Source of the DNA: Deltaproteobacteria bacterium
GTDB taxonomy: Bacteria > Desulfobacterota > Desulfobacteria > Desulfobacterales > JAFDMD01
Direction of reading: 5' to 3'
DNA length: 51,148 bases
NCBI GenBank assembly: GCA_019306065.1
Contig: JAFDMF010000012.1
Span: forward strand, 1 to 51,148
Shown here: positions 25,622 to 33,869 of the stretch, in pieces
How the letters are laid out: every line of letters starts with the position of its first letter
Numbering within the stretch: position 1 is the first letter of the stretch
Notes under the pieces: generated by a model
The model's input: only the letters and a program-made list of their open reading frames with translations
What the model was told of the DNA's origin: nothing
Databases searched by the model: none
Translations under genes and position numbers: made by a program

Positions 25622-25732
25622 TTAAGTTAAGCTTTTGAATTTGCAATTTTCCGTCCGCCTTTTTGCTCCTGTTGCTTTAAAATGTTCTTCTATTATTTTA
25701 TGCGGTTGTTTTATTATAGGATCTTTTTGCAT
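25622..25732 (-). CDS. Small ORF, 36 aa, with a strong ribosome site
   Basis: ATG at 25732 on the minus strand is preceded by GGGAGGAGG with good spacing, the best ribosome site in the area. The peptide begins MQKDPIIKQPHKIIEEHFK and ends shortly after a basic stretch (GAKRRTENCKF). I do not recognise it; it could be a true small protein or the 5' end of a gene cut off at its 3' side. It is downstream of the Shedu gene on the same strand, 239 bases away; nothing is seen in that gap beyond AT-rich sequence. Confidence 0.4.
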   Translation of the reverse strand: MQKDPIIKQPHKIIEEHFKATGAKRRTENCKFKSLT

Positions 25733-25971
25733 TTTATCCTCCTCCCATAAGTTCATAAGGGGGGTAGGTTACATGTCTTGATATTATTGGTTTTTTCATT
25801 AGCAACTGATTTAAAAGCGGACAAGTTTACTTTTTATAAAATAGTTTAATAGTATTTCTATTTTTTTATTAAACGTTTTTTTATATTACATAACAACGAA
25901 GCTAATAGGCGCAAAGGGTAGTAGGAACGATAGCGAGAGAAACACTTTTTTTGGGGAAGTCCAGATTATGT

Positions 25972-27168
25972 TTATATGTTTAATTGTTCAATTATAAATC
26001 TTAATCTTCTTACAAGGTCATCATATGTAATTATATCAATAATATTAGTATATTTCCTTCTAATTATTTCAAAATCTTCTTTTTGAGCAGGTGATAAATT
26101 ATTATCCCTTCCCATTATGATGATTCCACTAGGATTTATTATTTTTATCTTAAAATTATCCGGTAGTTGATTTTTATACCTTTCTGTTAATTTTTTTTCA
26201 CCTTTAATCCCCCACTTGTTTAGGTAAAAGATATATTTTTCAATTTGCATAACTGTCCCGGACAATTCTTTCAAAGGAATAAAATTATCTCGATATTTTT
26301 TGTTTTCTCTAAAAATATGAGCGTCAGATGGTTTTATTATTTCAATTAAATCCACGCTGCCACCCGAATCAACAATTAAAAAATCTAACCTTCTTTTTTT
26401 ATTATTATAAGTATCTGTTATAGTAACTTCTTTAAACGCATGAATATATTTTGGATACAGAAGTAAAATAACTTGAAGAATTTCATCTTGCCATTGTAAT
26501 TCCGCATAAGCAATTTCATTTTTTAGCATCCCTTCAAGTTGTTTTAAGATAGCTTGATATTTTCTTAATTCCGTCTCTTTAAATTGCTCAAAAAGATTAA
26601 CGCTTTTTTTACTGATCTTTTTATTCATATATTTGTTATAGTTAGTTACGCCGTCTATTACTGAATCAAAATGATTGATTAATATTGATGTTATTCGTGC
26701 TTGAGCATATTTCTTTAATTCATAAGAGTTAGGGAATTGTTTCAGTAGATAATCATACTCTTTTTCGGAGAGCGCGTTTAATTTATCGCCTCCAATATAT
26801 ATATCTTCTTTAATTAACTCATCTATTTTGCTAAAAATAGAAATATTTCTTGTGGCAACAAAAAATCTGACAGAAAGATTCGTTTTTTTGTAAATGAACA
26901 ATGAAAATTTTGTTGATAATTTTTCTCCGTCAATTTTAAAATATCCATCCTCTAATCGCCCTAATATAAATTGCAATGGTTTAAATGGTTCGTCTTCTTC
27001 AATGTCTTCGTTTTGGATACTAAGACAATCGCTTTTAGTAAATGTAAAAGTATTTTTAAAAGTAACTTTGCCAAATTGTTGCAGTTTCTCAATAACCCAA
27101 TCATTATCGTATTGATCAGATTGATATTTAAGTAGCAACAAATTATCTTTTATTATAAAATTAATCAT
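25972..27168 (-). CDS. sduA: Shedu-family anti-phage nuclease (SduA, DUF4263)
   Basis: A 398-residue protein with the C-terminal Shedu (DUF4263) nuclease domain. Visible marks are KKRRLDFLIVDSGGSVDLIEI then IKPSDAHIF (~255-283), YRDNFIPLKELSGTVMQIEKYIFYLNKW in two parts (~291-318), NPSGIIIMGRDNNLS (~341-355) and IITYDDLVRRL (~376-386). In relatives the strand ends E-x-K-x-P; here it reads EIIKP, so the Lys sits one residue later or is replaced. The N-terminal ~200 residues vary in the family and would sense the phage signal. Shedu works alone. Its DNA is more AT-rich than its neighbours, and hairpin repeats flank it on both sides, which suggests insertion. Confidence 0.82.
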   Translation of the reverse strand: MINFIIKDNLLLLKYQSDQYDNDWVIEKLQQFGKVTFKNTFTFTKSDCLSIQNEDIEEDEPFKPLQFILGRLEDGYFKIDGEKLSTKFSLFIYKKTNLSVRFFVATRNISIFSKIDELIKEDIYIGGDKLNALSEKEYDYLLKQFPNSYELKKYAQARITSILINHFDSVIDGVTNYNKYMNKKISKKSVNLFEQFKETELRKYQAILKQLEGMLKNEIAYAELQWQDEILQVILLLYPKYIHAFKEVTITDTYNNKKRRLDFLIVDSGGSVDLIEIIKPSDAHIFRENKKYRDNFIPLKELSGTVMQIEKYIFYLNKWGIKGEKKLTERYKNQLPDNFKIKIINPSGIIIMGRDNNLSPAQKEDFEIIRRKYTNIIDIITYDDLVRRLRFIIEQLNI

Positions 27169-27283
27169 TTTAATTTAACCGCTAATAAGTTATTATATAG
27201 TTCCTACATAATAACAAAAAGATAAAACCATTAATATTAACTTCTCATCTTTACCATTCAAATATTAATTTCAAACATTATAC

Positions 27284-27319
27284 AAAGGGCGAGTTGTTTA
27301 AAATTAAAAAACGCCCTTT
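27284..27319. terminator. Hairpin upstream of Shedu, downstream of sdhB
   Basis: AAAGGGCG / CGCCCTTT, 8 bp perfect, loop 20. It lies between the sdh operon end and the Shedu start and may separate their transcripts. No long T-run on either side. Confidence 0.4.
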
Positions 27320-27355
27320 ATTATAAACCCTTATAACTATATTATAAATACGAAA

Positions 27356-27445
27356 AAAAGTTTTTAACCGCAGGAATACTAAAGTATTTCGAGGATTAAA
27401 ATTTTTTTTCAACGCCGCAAAAGGTCAAATTACAAAGTTATCCGC
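27356..27445 (+). repeat. Covarying hairpin element, left-truncated copy
   Basis: Contains the family core TTTTTAACCGCAG, an apical stem (GAATAC / GTATTTC) and CGAGGATTAAAATTT, then AACGCCGCAAAAGGTCAAATT and ACAAAGTTATCCGCCG. The right outer arm has no partner on the left, so the left arm was lost, perhaps when the Shedu segment came in. It ends eight bases before the sdhB stop. Confidence 0.7.
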
Positions 27446-27452
27446 CGAAATT

Positions 27453-28217
27453 TTAAGATTTAAAAAATCCGGCTTTAATAAATTCTCGGTTCAATCTCGC
27501 AATATTGGCAATAGATATTTCTTTCGGGCATTCCGCCTCGCATTCTCTTTCGTTGGAACAATTCCCGAAACCAAGATCATCCATTGTATTTACCATAGCC
27601 GTAACTCTTGCCGCTGCTTCCGGCTTTCCTTGGGGCAAAAGCGTTAGATGAGAAACTTTGGCGCTTACAAAAAGCATTGCCGAAGCATTAGGACATGCCG
27701 CAACGCATGCTCCGCAGCCTATACACGCCGCCGCGTCCATAGCCAAATCCGCATTTTTTTGAGATATAAGAATAGCGTTTGCATCTTGGGCGCCGCCGGT
27801 ATTAGCGGAAATAAATCCGCCGGATTGTATTATTTTATCAAAAGCGGTTCTATCTACAATAAGGTCTTTGATATTCTTAAAAGCCTTTGCTTTAAACGGC
27901 TCTATAAATACGGTTTCTCCGTCTTTAAAATGCCGCATATGAAGCTGACATAAAGTCGTTCCTTTTTCCTGCCCATGAGGTCTTCCGTTTATTACGGCGC
28001 CGCACATTCCGCAAATACCCTCTCGGCAGTCATGATCAAATGCTATAGGCTCCTCTCCTTTTAAGGTAAGATATTCGTTTACAACGTCTAACATTTCCAA
28101 AAAGGACATATCCGTAGATATTTCTTTTGCCTGATATTCCGCCAAGTTCCCTTTGCTCTTGCCGGCTTTTTGACGCCAGACTTTAAGCGTTAAATTTATT
28201 CTATTTGTTCCAGACAC
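27453..28217 (-). CDS. sdhB: Succinate dehydrogenase / fumarate reductase iron-sulfur subunit
   Basis: A 254-residue SdhB/FrdB. Three Fe-S sites are present: [2Fe-2S] in [10 protein letters not shown] with a later C in TTLCQLHM (~63-92), [4Fe-4S] in [13 protein letters not shown] (~149-161), and a third around [15 protein letters not shown] (~219-233). This form belongs to the Geobacter/Bacteroidota type. Start is GTG at 28217, overlapping the sdhA stop by one base (TAGTG), with AAAGGAG before it, so translation is coupled. Last gene of the sdhCAB operon. Confidence 0.94.
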   Translation of the reverse strand: MSGTNRINLTLKVWRQKAGKSKGNLAEYQAKEISTDMSFLEMLDVVNEYLTLKGEEPIAFDHDCREGICGMCGAVINGRPHGQEKGTTLCQLHMRHFKDGETVFIEPFKAKAFKNIKDLIVDRTAFDKIIQSGGFISANTGGAQDANAILISQKNADLAMDAAACIGCGACVAACPNASAMLFVSAKVSHLTLLPQGKPEAAARVTAMVNTMDDLGFGNCSNERECEAECPKEISIANIARLNREFIKAGFFKS

Positions 28218-30130
28218 TATTTGTAACTCCTTTGCGTTAATTTGACGTTTTCAAATTCAAAAGGCTCTTTGCAAAGCGTAGGCTCTTTACCCTCTCCCGT
28301 AAATTCCCATGCGGCGGCATAACAAAAATTCTCGTCATCTCGTAACGCTTCGCCTTCTTCGGTTTGAAAAGCCTCGTTAAAATGTCCTCCGCAAGATTCT
28401 TTTCTATTCAGAGCGTCGGTTACCATTAATTCTCCGAATTCAAGAAAATCCGCGACTCGTCCCGCGCGTTCCAAACTCTGATTAAGGTCTTTATCTATGC
28501 CGGGAACTAAAACATTTTGATAAAATTCTTCTCTGAGTTCGGCAATCATATCTTTTGCTTTTATAAGTCCCTGCTCGTTTCTTGACATGCCGCAGTATTC
28601 CCACAAAATCAGCCCGAGGCGTTTATGGAAATCATCAACTGTTTTTTTGCCTTGTATAGATAAAAGCCTTTTTGTCCTTTCGCTGCATTTTTTTGCGGCA
28701 TCCGTAAATATCTGAGCGGAAGCAGGAGTTTTATCCGGAGTTACGCCCGCAAGATAACCGCCTATGGTATATGGTATTACAAAATATCCGTCCGCCAAGC
28801 CCTGCATTAAAGCGCTTGCGCCGAGTCTGTTTGCGCCGTGATCCGAAAAATTAGCCTCTCCCAAAACAAAAAGCCCGTCTATGGCGCTCATAAGGTTATA
28901 ATCAACCCATAAACCGCCCATAGTATAATGAACCGCCGGATATATCATCATTGGGGTTTGATAAGGGTCATCTGCGGTTATTTTTTCATACATTGCAAAA
29001 AGGTTGCCGTATTTTTTCTCTATTACCTCTTTGCTATCTCTTTTTATTGCGTCTCGGAAATCAAGATAAACCGCAAGCCCTGTTTCTCCTACTCCTTTCC
29101 CTTTGTCGCATTGGGCTTTGGCATTTCTTGAGGCAACGTCTCTCGGAACAAGGTTGCCGAAACTCGGATATCTTCTTTCCAAATAATAATCTCTTTCCGC
29201 CTCCGGTATCTGATCCGGTCTGCGCTTATCTCCGCGATCTTTAGGCGCCCAAACTCTTCCGTCGTTTCTTAAACTTTCGCTCATCAAAGTAAGTTTAGAC
29301 TGATAATCGCCGTGAACAGGTATGCAGGTAGGATGTATCTGAGTAAAGCATGGGTTTGCAAAAAGCGCCCCTTTTTTATAGGCTCTGTAAGCTGCCGTAA
29401 CGTTGCTTCCCATAGCGTTTGTAGAAAGAAAAAATACATTTCCGTAACCGCCTGTGCATAAAACCACTGCATCGCCTGCATGCATTTCTATATCGCCGTT
29501 AATAAGGTTTCTAACTATTATTCCTACGGCTCTGTTATTTTCGGTTACAAGATCAAGCATCTCTCGTCTGGCAAACATTTTAACTTTTCCGGACCCTATC
29601 TGCCGCGATAGCGCGCTGTATGCTCCGAGAAGCAGCTGCTGCCCTGTTTGCCCTCTAGCATAAAATGTTCTTGAAACCTGAGCCCCTCCAAAACTTCTGT
29701 TTGCAAGAAGCCCGCCGTAGTCTCTGGCAAAAGGAACCCCTTGCGCCACGCATTGATCAATTATATTGTTGCTGATCTGAGCTAACCTGTAAACATTTCC
29801 TTCTCTTGCTCTAAAATCTCCCCCTTTTATGGTATCATAAAAGAGTCTTCTTATACTGTCTCCGTCGTTTGCATAGTTTTTTGCCGCGTTAATTCCGCCC
29901 TGTGCGGCTATACTGTGGGCTCTTCTCGGCGAATCCTGAATACAAAAATTTTTAACGTTATATCCCAATTCCGCCAAAGATGCAGCGGCAGAGCCTCCCG
30001 CAAGTCCGGTTCCTACCACGATGACGGTAAATTTTCTTTTATTTGCAGGATTTACAAGCTTTAGTTCAAATTTATGTTTATCCCATTTTTCGCTAAGAGG
30101 TCCCGAAGGAATTTTTGAGTTAAGTTTCAT
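28217..30130 (-). CDS. sdhA: Succinate dehydrogenase / fumarate reductase flavoprotein subunit
   Basis: A 637-residue flavoprotein. FAD binding: [19 protein letters not shown] (~38-56); [15 protein letters not shown] (~72-86), with the His that normally carries covalent FAD in the [11 protein letters not shown] string. Active-site region: [17 protein letters not shown] (~261-277) and [10 protein letters not shown] (~282-291); later [13 protein letters not shown] (~400-412) and [19 protein letters not shown] (~436-454). Like Geobacter and Bacteroides enzymes it has a long N-terminal lead and an [14 protein letters not shown] insert. Such enzymes can run both ways; direction cannot be read. SD GGGGAG. 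Confidence 0.95.
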   Translation of the reverse strand: MKLNSKIPSGPLSEKWDKHKFELKLVNPANKRKFTVIVVGTGLAGGSAAASLAELGYNVKNFCIQDSPRRAHSIAAQGGINAAKNYANDGDSIRRLFYDTIKGGDFRAREGNVYRLAQISNNIIDQCVAQGVPFARDYGGLLANRSFGGAQVSRTFYARGQTGQQLLLGAYSALSRQIGSGKVKMFARREMLDLVTENNRAVGIIVRNLINGDIEMHAGDAVVLCTGGYGNVFFLSTNAMGSNVTAAYRAYKKGALFANPCFTQIHPTCIPVHGDYQSKLTLMSESLRNDGRVWAPKDRGDKRRPDQIPEAERDYYLERRYPSFGNLVPRDVASRNAKAQCDKGKGVGETGLAVYLDFRDAIKRDSKEVIEKKYGNLFAMYEKITADDPYQTPMMIYPAVHYTMGGLWVDYNLMSAIDGLFVLGEANFSDHGANRLGASALMQGLADGYFVIPYTIGGYLAGVTPDKTPASAQIFTDAAKKCSERTKRLLSIQGKKTVDDFHKRLGLILWEYCGMSRNEQGLIKAKDMIAELREEFYQNVLVPGIDKDLNQSLERAGRVADFLEFGELMVTDALNRKESCGGHFNEAFQTEEGEALRDDENFCYAAAWEFTGEGKEPTLCKEPFEFENVKLTQRSYK

Positions 30131-30231
30131 TAATATCTCCCCGTATCTGTTTGCTTCCTAATAAAAAAGTACTCCTTTGCTTAACTTTCAAGCGAGTCCG
30201 AATCCTTTTTTATCGGAACCGTTTAGTTTCC

Positions 30232-30320
30232 GTAGAAAAATATTTTATTTTGTTCGAGTTCAAGGCGGATAAAAAATTTTAACCAACGTAGAAATCAAGC
30301 AAAATAGATACTTTTTCTAC
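30232..30320. repeat. Hairpin element between sdhC and sdhA
   Basis: Outer arms GTAGAAAAATATTTTATTTTG / CAAAATAGATACTTTTTCTAC pair along most of their length. The interior holds TTCGAGTTCAAGGCGGAT and AAATTTTAACCAACGTAGAAA, matching the left core of the 6510 family. It sits in the 199-base gap inside the sdh operon and ends nine bases from the sdhC stop. Confidence 0.65.
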
Positions 30321-30329
30321 AAAAATCGT

Positions 30330-30968
30330 TTACATGATAAAGATGTAAATCGGCAAAAAACCAAAGCCGATTCCAAAAATTATCGAAGTTGTAACGCCTA
30401 TTTTTTTAATAAAAGGCATATATTTTACATTATTAAGCCCTAATGTTTGAAATGCGCTCCAAAACCCGTGGCTTACATGAAAAGCCGCCGCTGCAACCGC
30501 TATTACATAAAAAAATACATAAATAGGGTTGGCAAAAGCATTTGATACAATATCAAAAACCGTAGTATTGGTTTTATCTACAAAATGAAAATTTATAAGA
30601 TGAAAAATTAAAAAGATAAAAATAAAAATTCCCGTATACGGCATTGTAGAAGAACCTATTGTTCTGCCGCCTCCATTTTTATTAACCGCATATTTAAAAG
30701 GTCTTGCCGAAAGATTTTGAAAAAATAATAACAATCCGGTAGAAATATGTATTACGGCAAGAAACAGCATAAAAAATTCCAATACGGTAATAATAGGGCC
30801 TAACGAATGAAGATGCTTAACATACGCATTAAAATATTCGTCTCCTCCGTATATGGTAAGATTGCCTATAAGATGGATTAATAAAAATTTAATAAAAAAG
30901 ATGCCTGTCAATGCCATAAGCAATTTTTTTCCGACAGAAGCGGTTATAACCCGTATAAACCAATTCAT
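30330..30968 (-). CDS. sdhC: Succinate dehydrogenase / fumarate reductase cytochrome b558 subunit
   Basis: A 212-residue membrane anchor with about five helices and conserved-looking histidines (FLLIHLIGNLTIYGG, ~28-42; KHLHSLGPI, ~51-59; VIHISTGLLL, ~72-81; FLIFHLINFHFVD, ~119-131; AAFHVSHGFWSAFQTLG, ~160-176). This is the single-subunit di-heme cytochrome b (Wolinella/Bacillus/Geobacter type), not the SdhC-SdhD pair. SD AGGAGG. First gene of the operon; a hairpin (AAGCGTTT / AAACGCC-TT, 31018-31045) lies in its leader. Confidence 0.92.
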   Translation of the reverse strand: MNWFIRVITASVGKKLLMALTGIFFIKFLLIHLIGNLTIYGGDEYFNAYVKHLHSLGPIITVLEFFMLFLAVIHISTGLLLFFQNLSARPFKYAVNKNGGGRTIGSSTMPYTGIFIFIFLIFHLINFHFVDKTNTTVFDIVSNAFANPIYVFFYVIAVAAAAFHVSHGFWSAFQTLGLNNVKYMPFIKKIGVTTSIIFGIGFGFLPIYIFIM

Positions 30969-31151
30969 TCCTATTCCTCCTAATTTGTTTCTTATTTTTA
31001 TATTTCTATAATTTTAAAAGCGTTTATCCTTAAAACGCCTTTTTTATATCATAATTCGAATAATTTTTATCCTTACCGTTTAAAATTAAGCCGATTCTTC
31101 ATACTTCTTTACTTTTATAACGTCAATATATTATGCCTATGTCCTGTTTGG

Positions 31152-31300
31152 TTATTCGATATTTCTTAAAAGAAGCTCAAAGCTTTCAATTAAAGGCTCA
31201 ACTACCGCCTTGCATAACATTTTCTTTGTTATGCAAGAGGCTTATTTTTATTTTTTGAAAAAATTTTAATATAAAATAATAACAAATTCAAGAAGATAAT
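31152..31300 (-). pseudogene. Internally deleted Rpn-family gene relic
   Basis: On the minus strand the last 18 codons read AVVEPLIESFELLLRNIE and stop, matching the end of the intact gene at 2647 (AVTEPSIESFRL). Immediately upstream is a 10-bp perfect inverted repeat (CTTGCATAAC / GTTATGCAAG, 31209-31237), and beyond it (31247-31300) the sequence resembles the 5' flank of the intact gene (about 3668-3720). The ~950-base coding middle is gone. Confidence 0.65.
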
Positions 31301-31333
31301 GAAAAAAAACTTCAAAGCCTTTCTTTCTTTTTG

Positions 31334-31363
31334 TTGACAGATTCCATATCCGCTTTGTAATAA
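31334..31363 (+). promoter_or_regulatory. Candidate promoter for aroK
   Basis: TTGACA at 31334-31339 and TAATAA at 31358-31363, spacing 18, about 55 bases before the aroK start. The -35 is perfect; the -10 is weak. Confidence 0.4.
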
Positions 31364-31415
31364 TAAAAATCTTTAAACAAACTTTGAATATTTCAAAAAT
31401 AAAATTATAACCATA

Positions 31416-31916
31416 ATGAATATATCTAATATAGTTTTAATAGGAATGCCGGGTTCGGGGAAAAGCACAATAAGCAAAATTTTATCAAAAAAAACTTCCC
31501 GCTTATTTATTGATACAGACGCTCTAATCGAAGCTTCGGAGAAAAAAAAGCTTCAAGATATTGTTAACAGCGATGGAAATATGGCTTTTAGAAAAATAGA
31601 ATCCAAAGTAATTAAAAAAATCAGGCTTAAAAACCATGTTATTGCTACAGGAGGAAGCGCAGTATATAGCCAAACCGCTATGAGACATTTAAAATCCATA
31701 GGAATAATAGTTTTTTTATATACATCTCTTGAAGGTTTGAAATTAAGAATTGATAATTTTGCAGAAAGAGGAATCGCCAAACTTCCGGGGCAGACTCTAG
31801 AAGATATGTTTTACGAGCGTTCGGCTCTTTATAAAAAATATGCAGATATAACAATAGACTGCTCAAAACTTACCCCGGAACAAACCTGCGTTGAAATAAT
31901 CAAACAAATAAACTAA
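31416..31916 (+). CDS. aroK: Shikimate kinase
   Basis: A 166-residue kinase of the shikimate pathway. Walker A GMPGSGKSTIS (~8-18); DTDALIE (~33-39, shikimate/Mg Asp); MAFRKIESKVI (~54-64, shikimate-binding Arg); ATGGSAVYS (~75-83, usually GGG); and ERGIAKLPG (~112-120, LID region). Length is normal. No ribosome site is seen before ATG. fxsA follows after 33 bases. Confidence 0.9.
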   Translation: MNISNIVLIGMPGSGKSTISKILSKKTSRLFIDTDALIEASEKKKLQDIVNSDGNMAFRKIESKVIKKIRLKNHVIATGGSAVYSQTAMRHLKSIGIIVFLYTSLEGLKLRIDNFAERGIAKLPGQTLEDMFYERSALYKKYADITIDCSKLTPEQTCVEIIKQIN

Positions 31917-31949
31917 TAAAACCAACTTTATATCTATACGTTAAAAATT

Positions 31950-32345
31950 ATGTTTATAAAATTATTTTTTTTTTTTACAGTAATACCGTTTCTTGAAATA
32001 TACATATTAATAAAATTAGGAAGTTCCTTCGGTTTCTTTACCACATTATCAATTATAATAGGCACGGGATTACTCGGGGCTCATTTTGTTCGTCAGGAAG
32101 GATTTAGAGTCTGGTTTGAAATTCAACGCGAAATGAGAAATGGAAACTTTCCGGCAAATCAGCTTGTAGAGGGTCTGCTTCTTTTTATTGCAGGCGTTAT
32201 TTTAATTACACCCGGTCTTTTAACCGATATAGCCGGTTTTTTGCTTTTGGTTCCGTTTATAAGAAATTATATACGAAATTGGATTAACCAAAAGTTTTCG
32301 GATATGATTAAAAAAGGCGACATAAGATTTATCGGGCTTATGTAA
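31950..32345 (+). CDS. fxsA: FxsA-family inner membrane protein
   Basis: A 131-residue membrane protein with about three helices: ~2-22, ~26-45 and ~72-100. FxsA marks are PFLEIYILIKLGSSFG (~14-29), IIGTGLLGAHFVRQEGF (~36-52) and ADOPTED-type ending LTDIAGFLLLVPFIR (~92-106). E. coli FxsA affects exclusion of phage T7 by the F plasmid when overproduced; its normal role is unknown. Confidence 0.88.
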   Translation: MFIKLFFFFTVIPFLEIYILIKLGSSFGFFTTLSIIIGTGLLGAHFVRQEGFRVWFEIQREMRNGNFPANQLVEGLLLFIAGVILITPGLLTDIAGFLLLVPFIRNYIRNWINQKFSDMIKKGDIRFIGLM

Positions 32346-32349
32346 AGTC

Positions 32350-32438
32350 TGTAAAAATCATTTCGGCATTATCCCTATCTATTAATCCTGCATATACGCT
32401 GAATATACCGGCTATATGCTTTAATTTCGATTTTTACA
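32350..32438. repeat. Possible divergent member of the hairpin family
   Basis: Outer arms TGTAAAAATC / GATTTTTACA are a perfect 10-bp inverted repeat enclosing 69 bases, with an inner GCATATA / TATATGC pair and the strings TTTCGGCATTATCC and TTAATCCTGC, which resemble inverted family core. It fills most of the gap after fxsA. Confidence 0.45.
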
Positions 32439-32526
32439 TTTTTATCCCGCCGTAAAAAATTCACTTGTTTATAATAAACCTTTTATGTTATTATATTCTG
32501 TTCTTTTAAAAGAAGGAGAAAACAAA

Positions 32527-33780
32527 ATGGGCATAGAAACAAAAACAGGCAGAGTAATTTATTTTATAGATGTTACCAACAGAGACGGAGTTCAAACCTC
32601 AAGATTAGGTTTAGCAAAGCTTCAAAAAACAATGATAAATCTTTATCTAGACAAAATAGGGATTTTTCAGTCTGAATTCGGTTTTCCTGTTACCTCTCAT
32701 GAAAAAAATTATCTTAACGCAAATATGGAATTGGTTAAAAAAGGCATAATCAATACTATCAGATTAAGCGGATGGATGCGGGCTCTTACTTCAGATGTTT
32801 ACGAAAGTTTTGACAATATACCGAATTTAAAACATATAAACATTTCCATCTCTACTTCGGATCAGATGATTATAGGAAAATTCGGCGGTAAAAAAACAAG
32901 AGAAGATATATTGGTGCAAACATTAGAAGCTATAGACGCGGCAAAGGCTCGCGGAGCCGAAACAATAGGAGTTAATGCCGAAGATGCTTCCAGAACCGAC
33001 GAAGACTTTTTAATTGAGTTTACAAAGGCGATAAAAAAACAAGGAGCCGCAAGATTAAGATATTGTGACACCATAGGATATGACGATCCTGACACCGCAT
33101 ATAAAAGATTAAACAGGCTTGCAAAAGAGGTGAAACTGCCTTTGGAGATACATTTTCATAATGATGTGGGGCTTGCCGTAGGAAATTCGGTAATGGGAGC
33201 AAAAGGGGCTATAGACGGAGGAGTTGACGCGTATATAAATACTACGGTGAACGGCATGGGCGAAAGAGCCGGAAACGCCGATTTTGCATCCTGTTTGCTG
33301 GCGATTTTAAAAACAAGCGGTTTTAAAAATAAATACAAAATTAATAAAAAGCTTAAATTAGATAAAATATGGCAAATTGCAAAATATGCCGCTTATGCAT
33401 TCGGAGTTCCTATAGCTATAAATCAGCCTGCGGTAGGAGGAAACGCGTTTGCTCATGAATCAGGCATACATGCAGACGGGGCTTTAAAAGACAAAAAAAA
33501 TTACGAGCTTTACGCATATGAAGCTCTGGGCAGAGGCGAGCCGGAAGAAATAGAAACAGGCTCTCAGATTACATTAGGCGAATACAGCGGAATAAAAGGC
33601 TTCAGAAACGTATACGAAAAACTTGAAATGGAATTTAAGAACGAAAAAGAGGCAAGACAAATTTTAGAACTGGTAAGATATGCAAATATACATACCCAGA
33701 AGCCCTTAATGGACAACGAGCTGAGATTTATATATAAACATCCGGATATAGCGGCTAAAATAATGACTATAAAACCTTAA
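32527..33780 (+). CDS. Citrate (Re)- or homocitrate synthase, DRE-TIM metallolyase family
   Basis: A 417-residue enzyme of the isopropylmalate/homocitrate synthase family, condensing acetyl-CoA with a 2-oxo acid. Seen are IDVTNRDGVQTSRLG (~14-28, catalytic Arg-Asp and metal ligand), SEFGFPVTSHE (~45-55), GVNAEDASRTDEDFL (~148-162), LPLEIHFHNDVGLAVGNS (~203-220, HxH metal ligands) and NTTVNGMGERAGNADF (~238-253). The pattern is that of Desulfobacterota enzymes of the homocitrate synthase/Re-citrate synthase clade; it lacks the long LeuA regulatory domain. With aconitase-like and isocitrate dehydrogenase genes next door, Re-citrate synthase is my preferred reading; homocitrate synthase remains possible. 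Start 32527 chosen for AGAAGGAG before it. Confidence 0.85.
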   Translation: MGIETKTGRVIYFIDVTNRDGVQTSRLGLAKLQKTMINLYLDKIGIFQSEFGFPVTSHEKNYLNANMELVKKGIINTIRLSGWMRALTSDVYESFDNIPNLKHINISISTSDQMIIGKFGGKKTREDILVQTLEAIDAAKARGAETIGVNAEDASRTDEDFLIEFTKAIKKQGAARLRYCDTIGYDDPDTAYKRLNRLAKEVKLPLEIHFHNDVGLAVGNSVMGAKGAIDGGVDAYINTTVNGMGERAGNADFASCLLAILKTSGFKNKYKINKKLKLDKIWQIAKYAAYAFGVPIAINQPAVGGNAFAHESGIHADGALKDKKNYELYAYEALGRGEPEEIETGSQITLGEYSGIKGFRNVYEKLEMEFKNEKEARQILELVRYANIHTQKPLMDNELRFIYKHPDIAAKIMTIKP

Positions 33781-33786
33781 ATTAAA

Positions 33787-33850
33787 TTTTTTTGCTATGT
33801 CATTTCGACGAGCGGAGCGAGGAGAAATCTCATAATAAAAAAATAAACAA
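33787..33850 (+). repeat. Repeat family A, right-half copy
   Basis: TTTTTTTGCTATGTCATTTC, GACGAGCGGAGCGAGGAG and AAATCTCATAATAAAA. It opens a false in-frame ATG (33792) that would add a repeat-encoded peptide (CHFDERSEEKSHN) to the dehydratase gene. Confidence 0.75.
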
Positions 33851-33869
33851 GGAAATCAAGAGAGGAACC

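Larger units (their letters stand above)
30969..31415. other. 447-base gene-free stretch between sdhC and aroK
   Basis: From left to right: the sdhC leader with a small hairpin, AT-rich sequence, a deleted Rpn copy (31152-31300) and a candidate aroK promoter (31334). No intact gene is seen. Confidence 0.65.
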
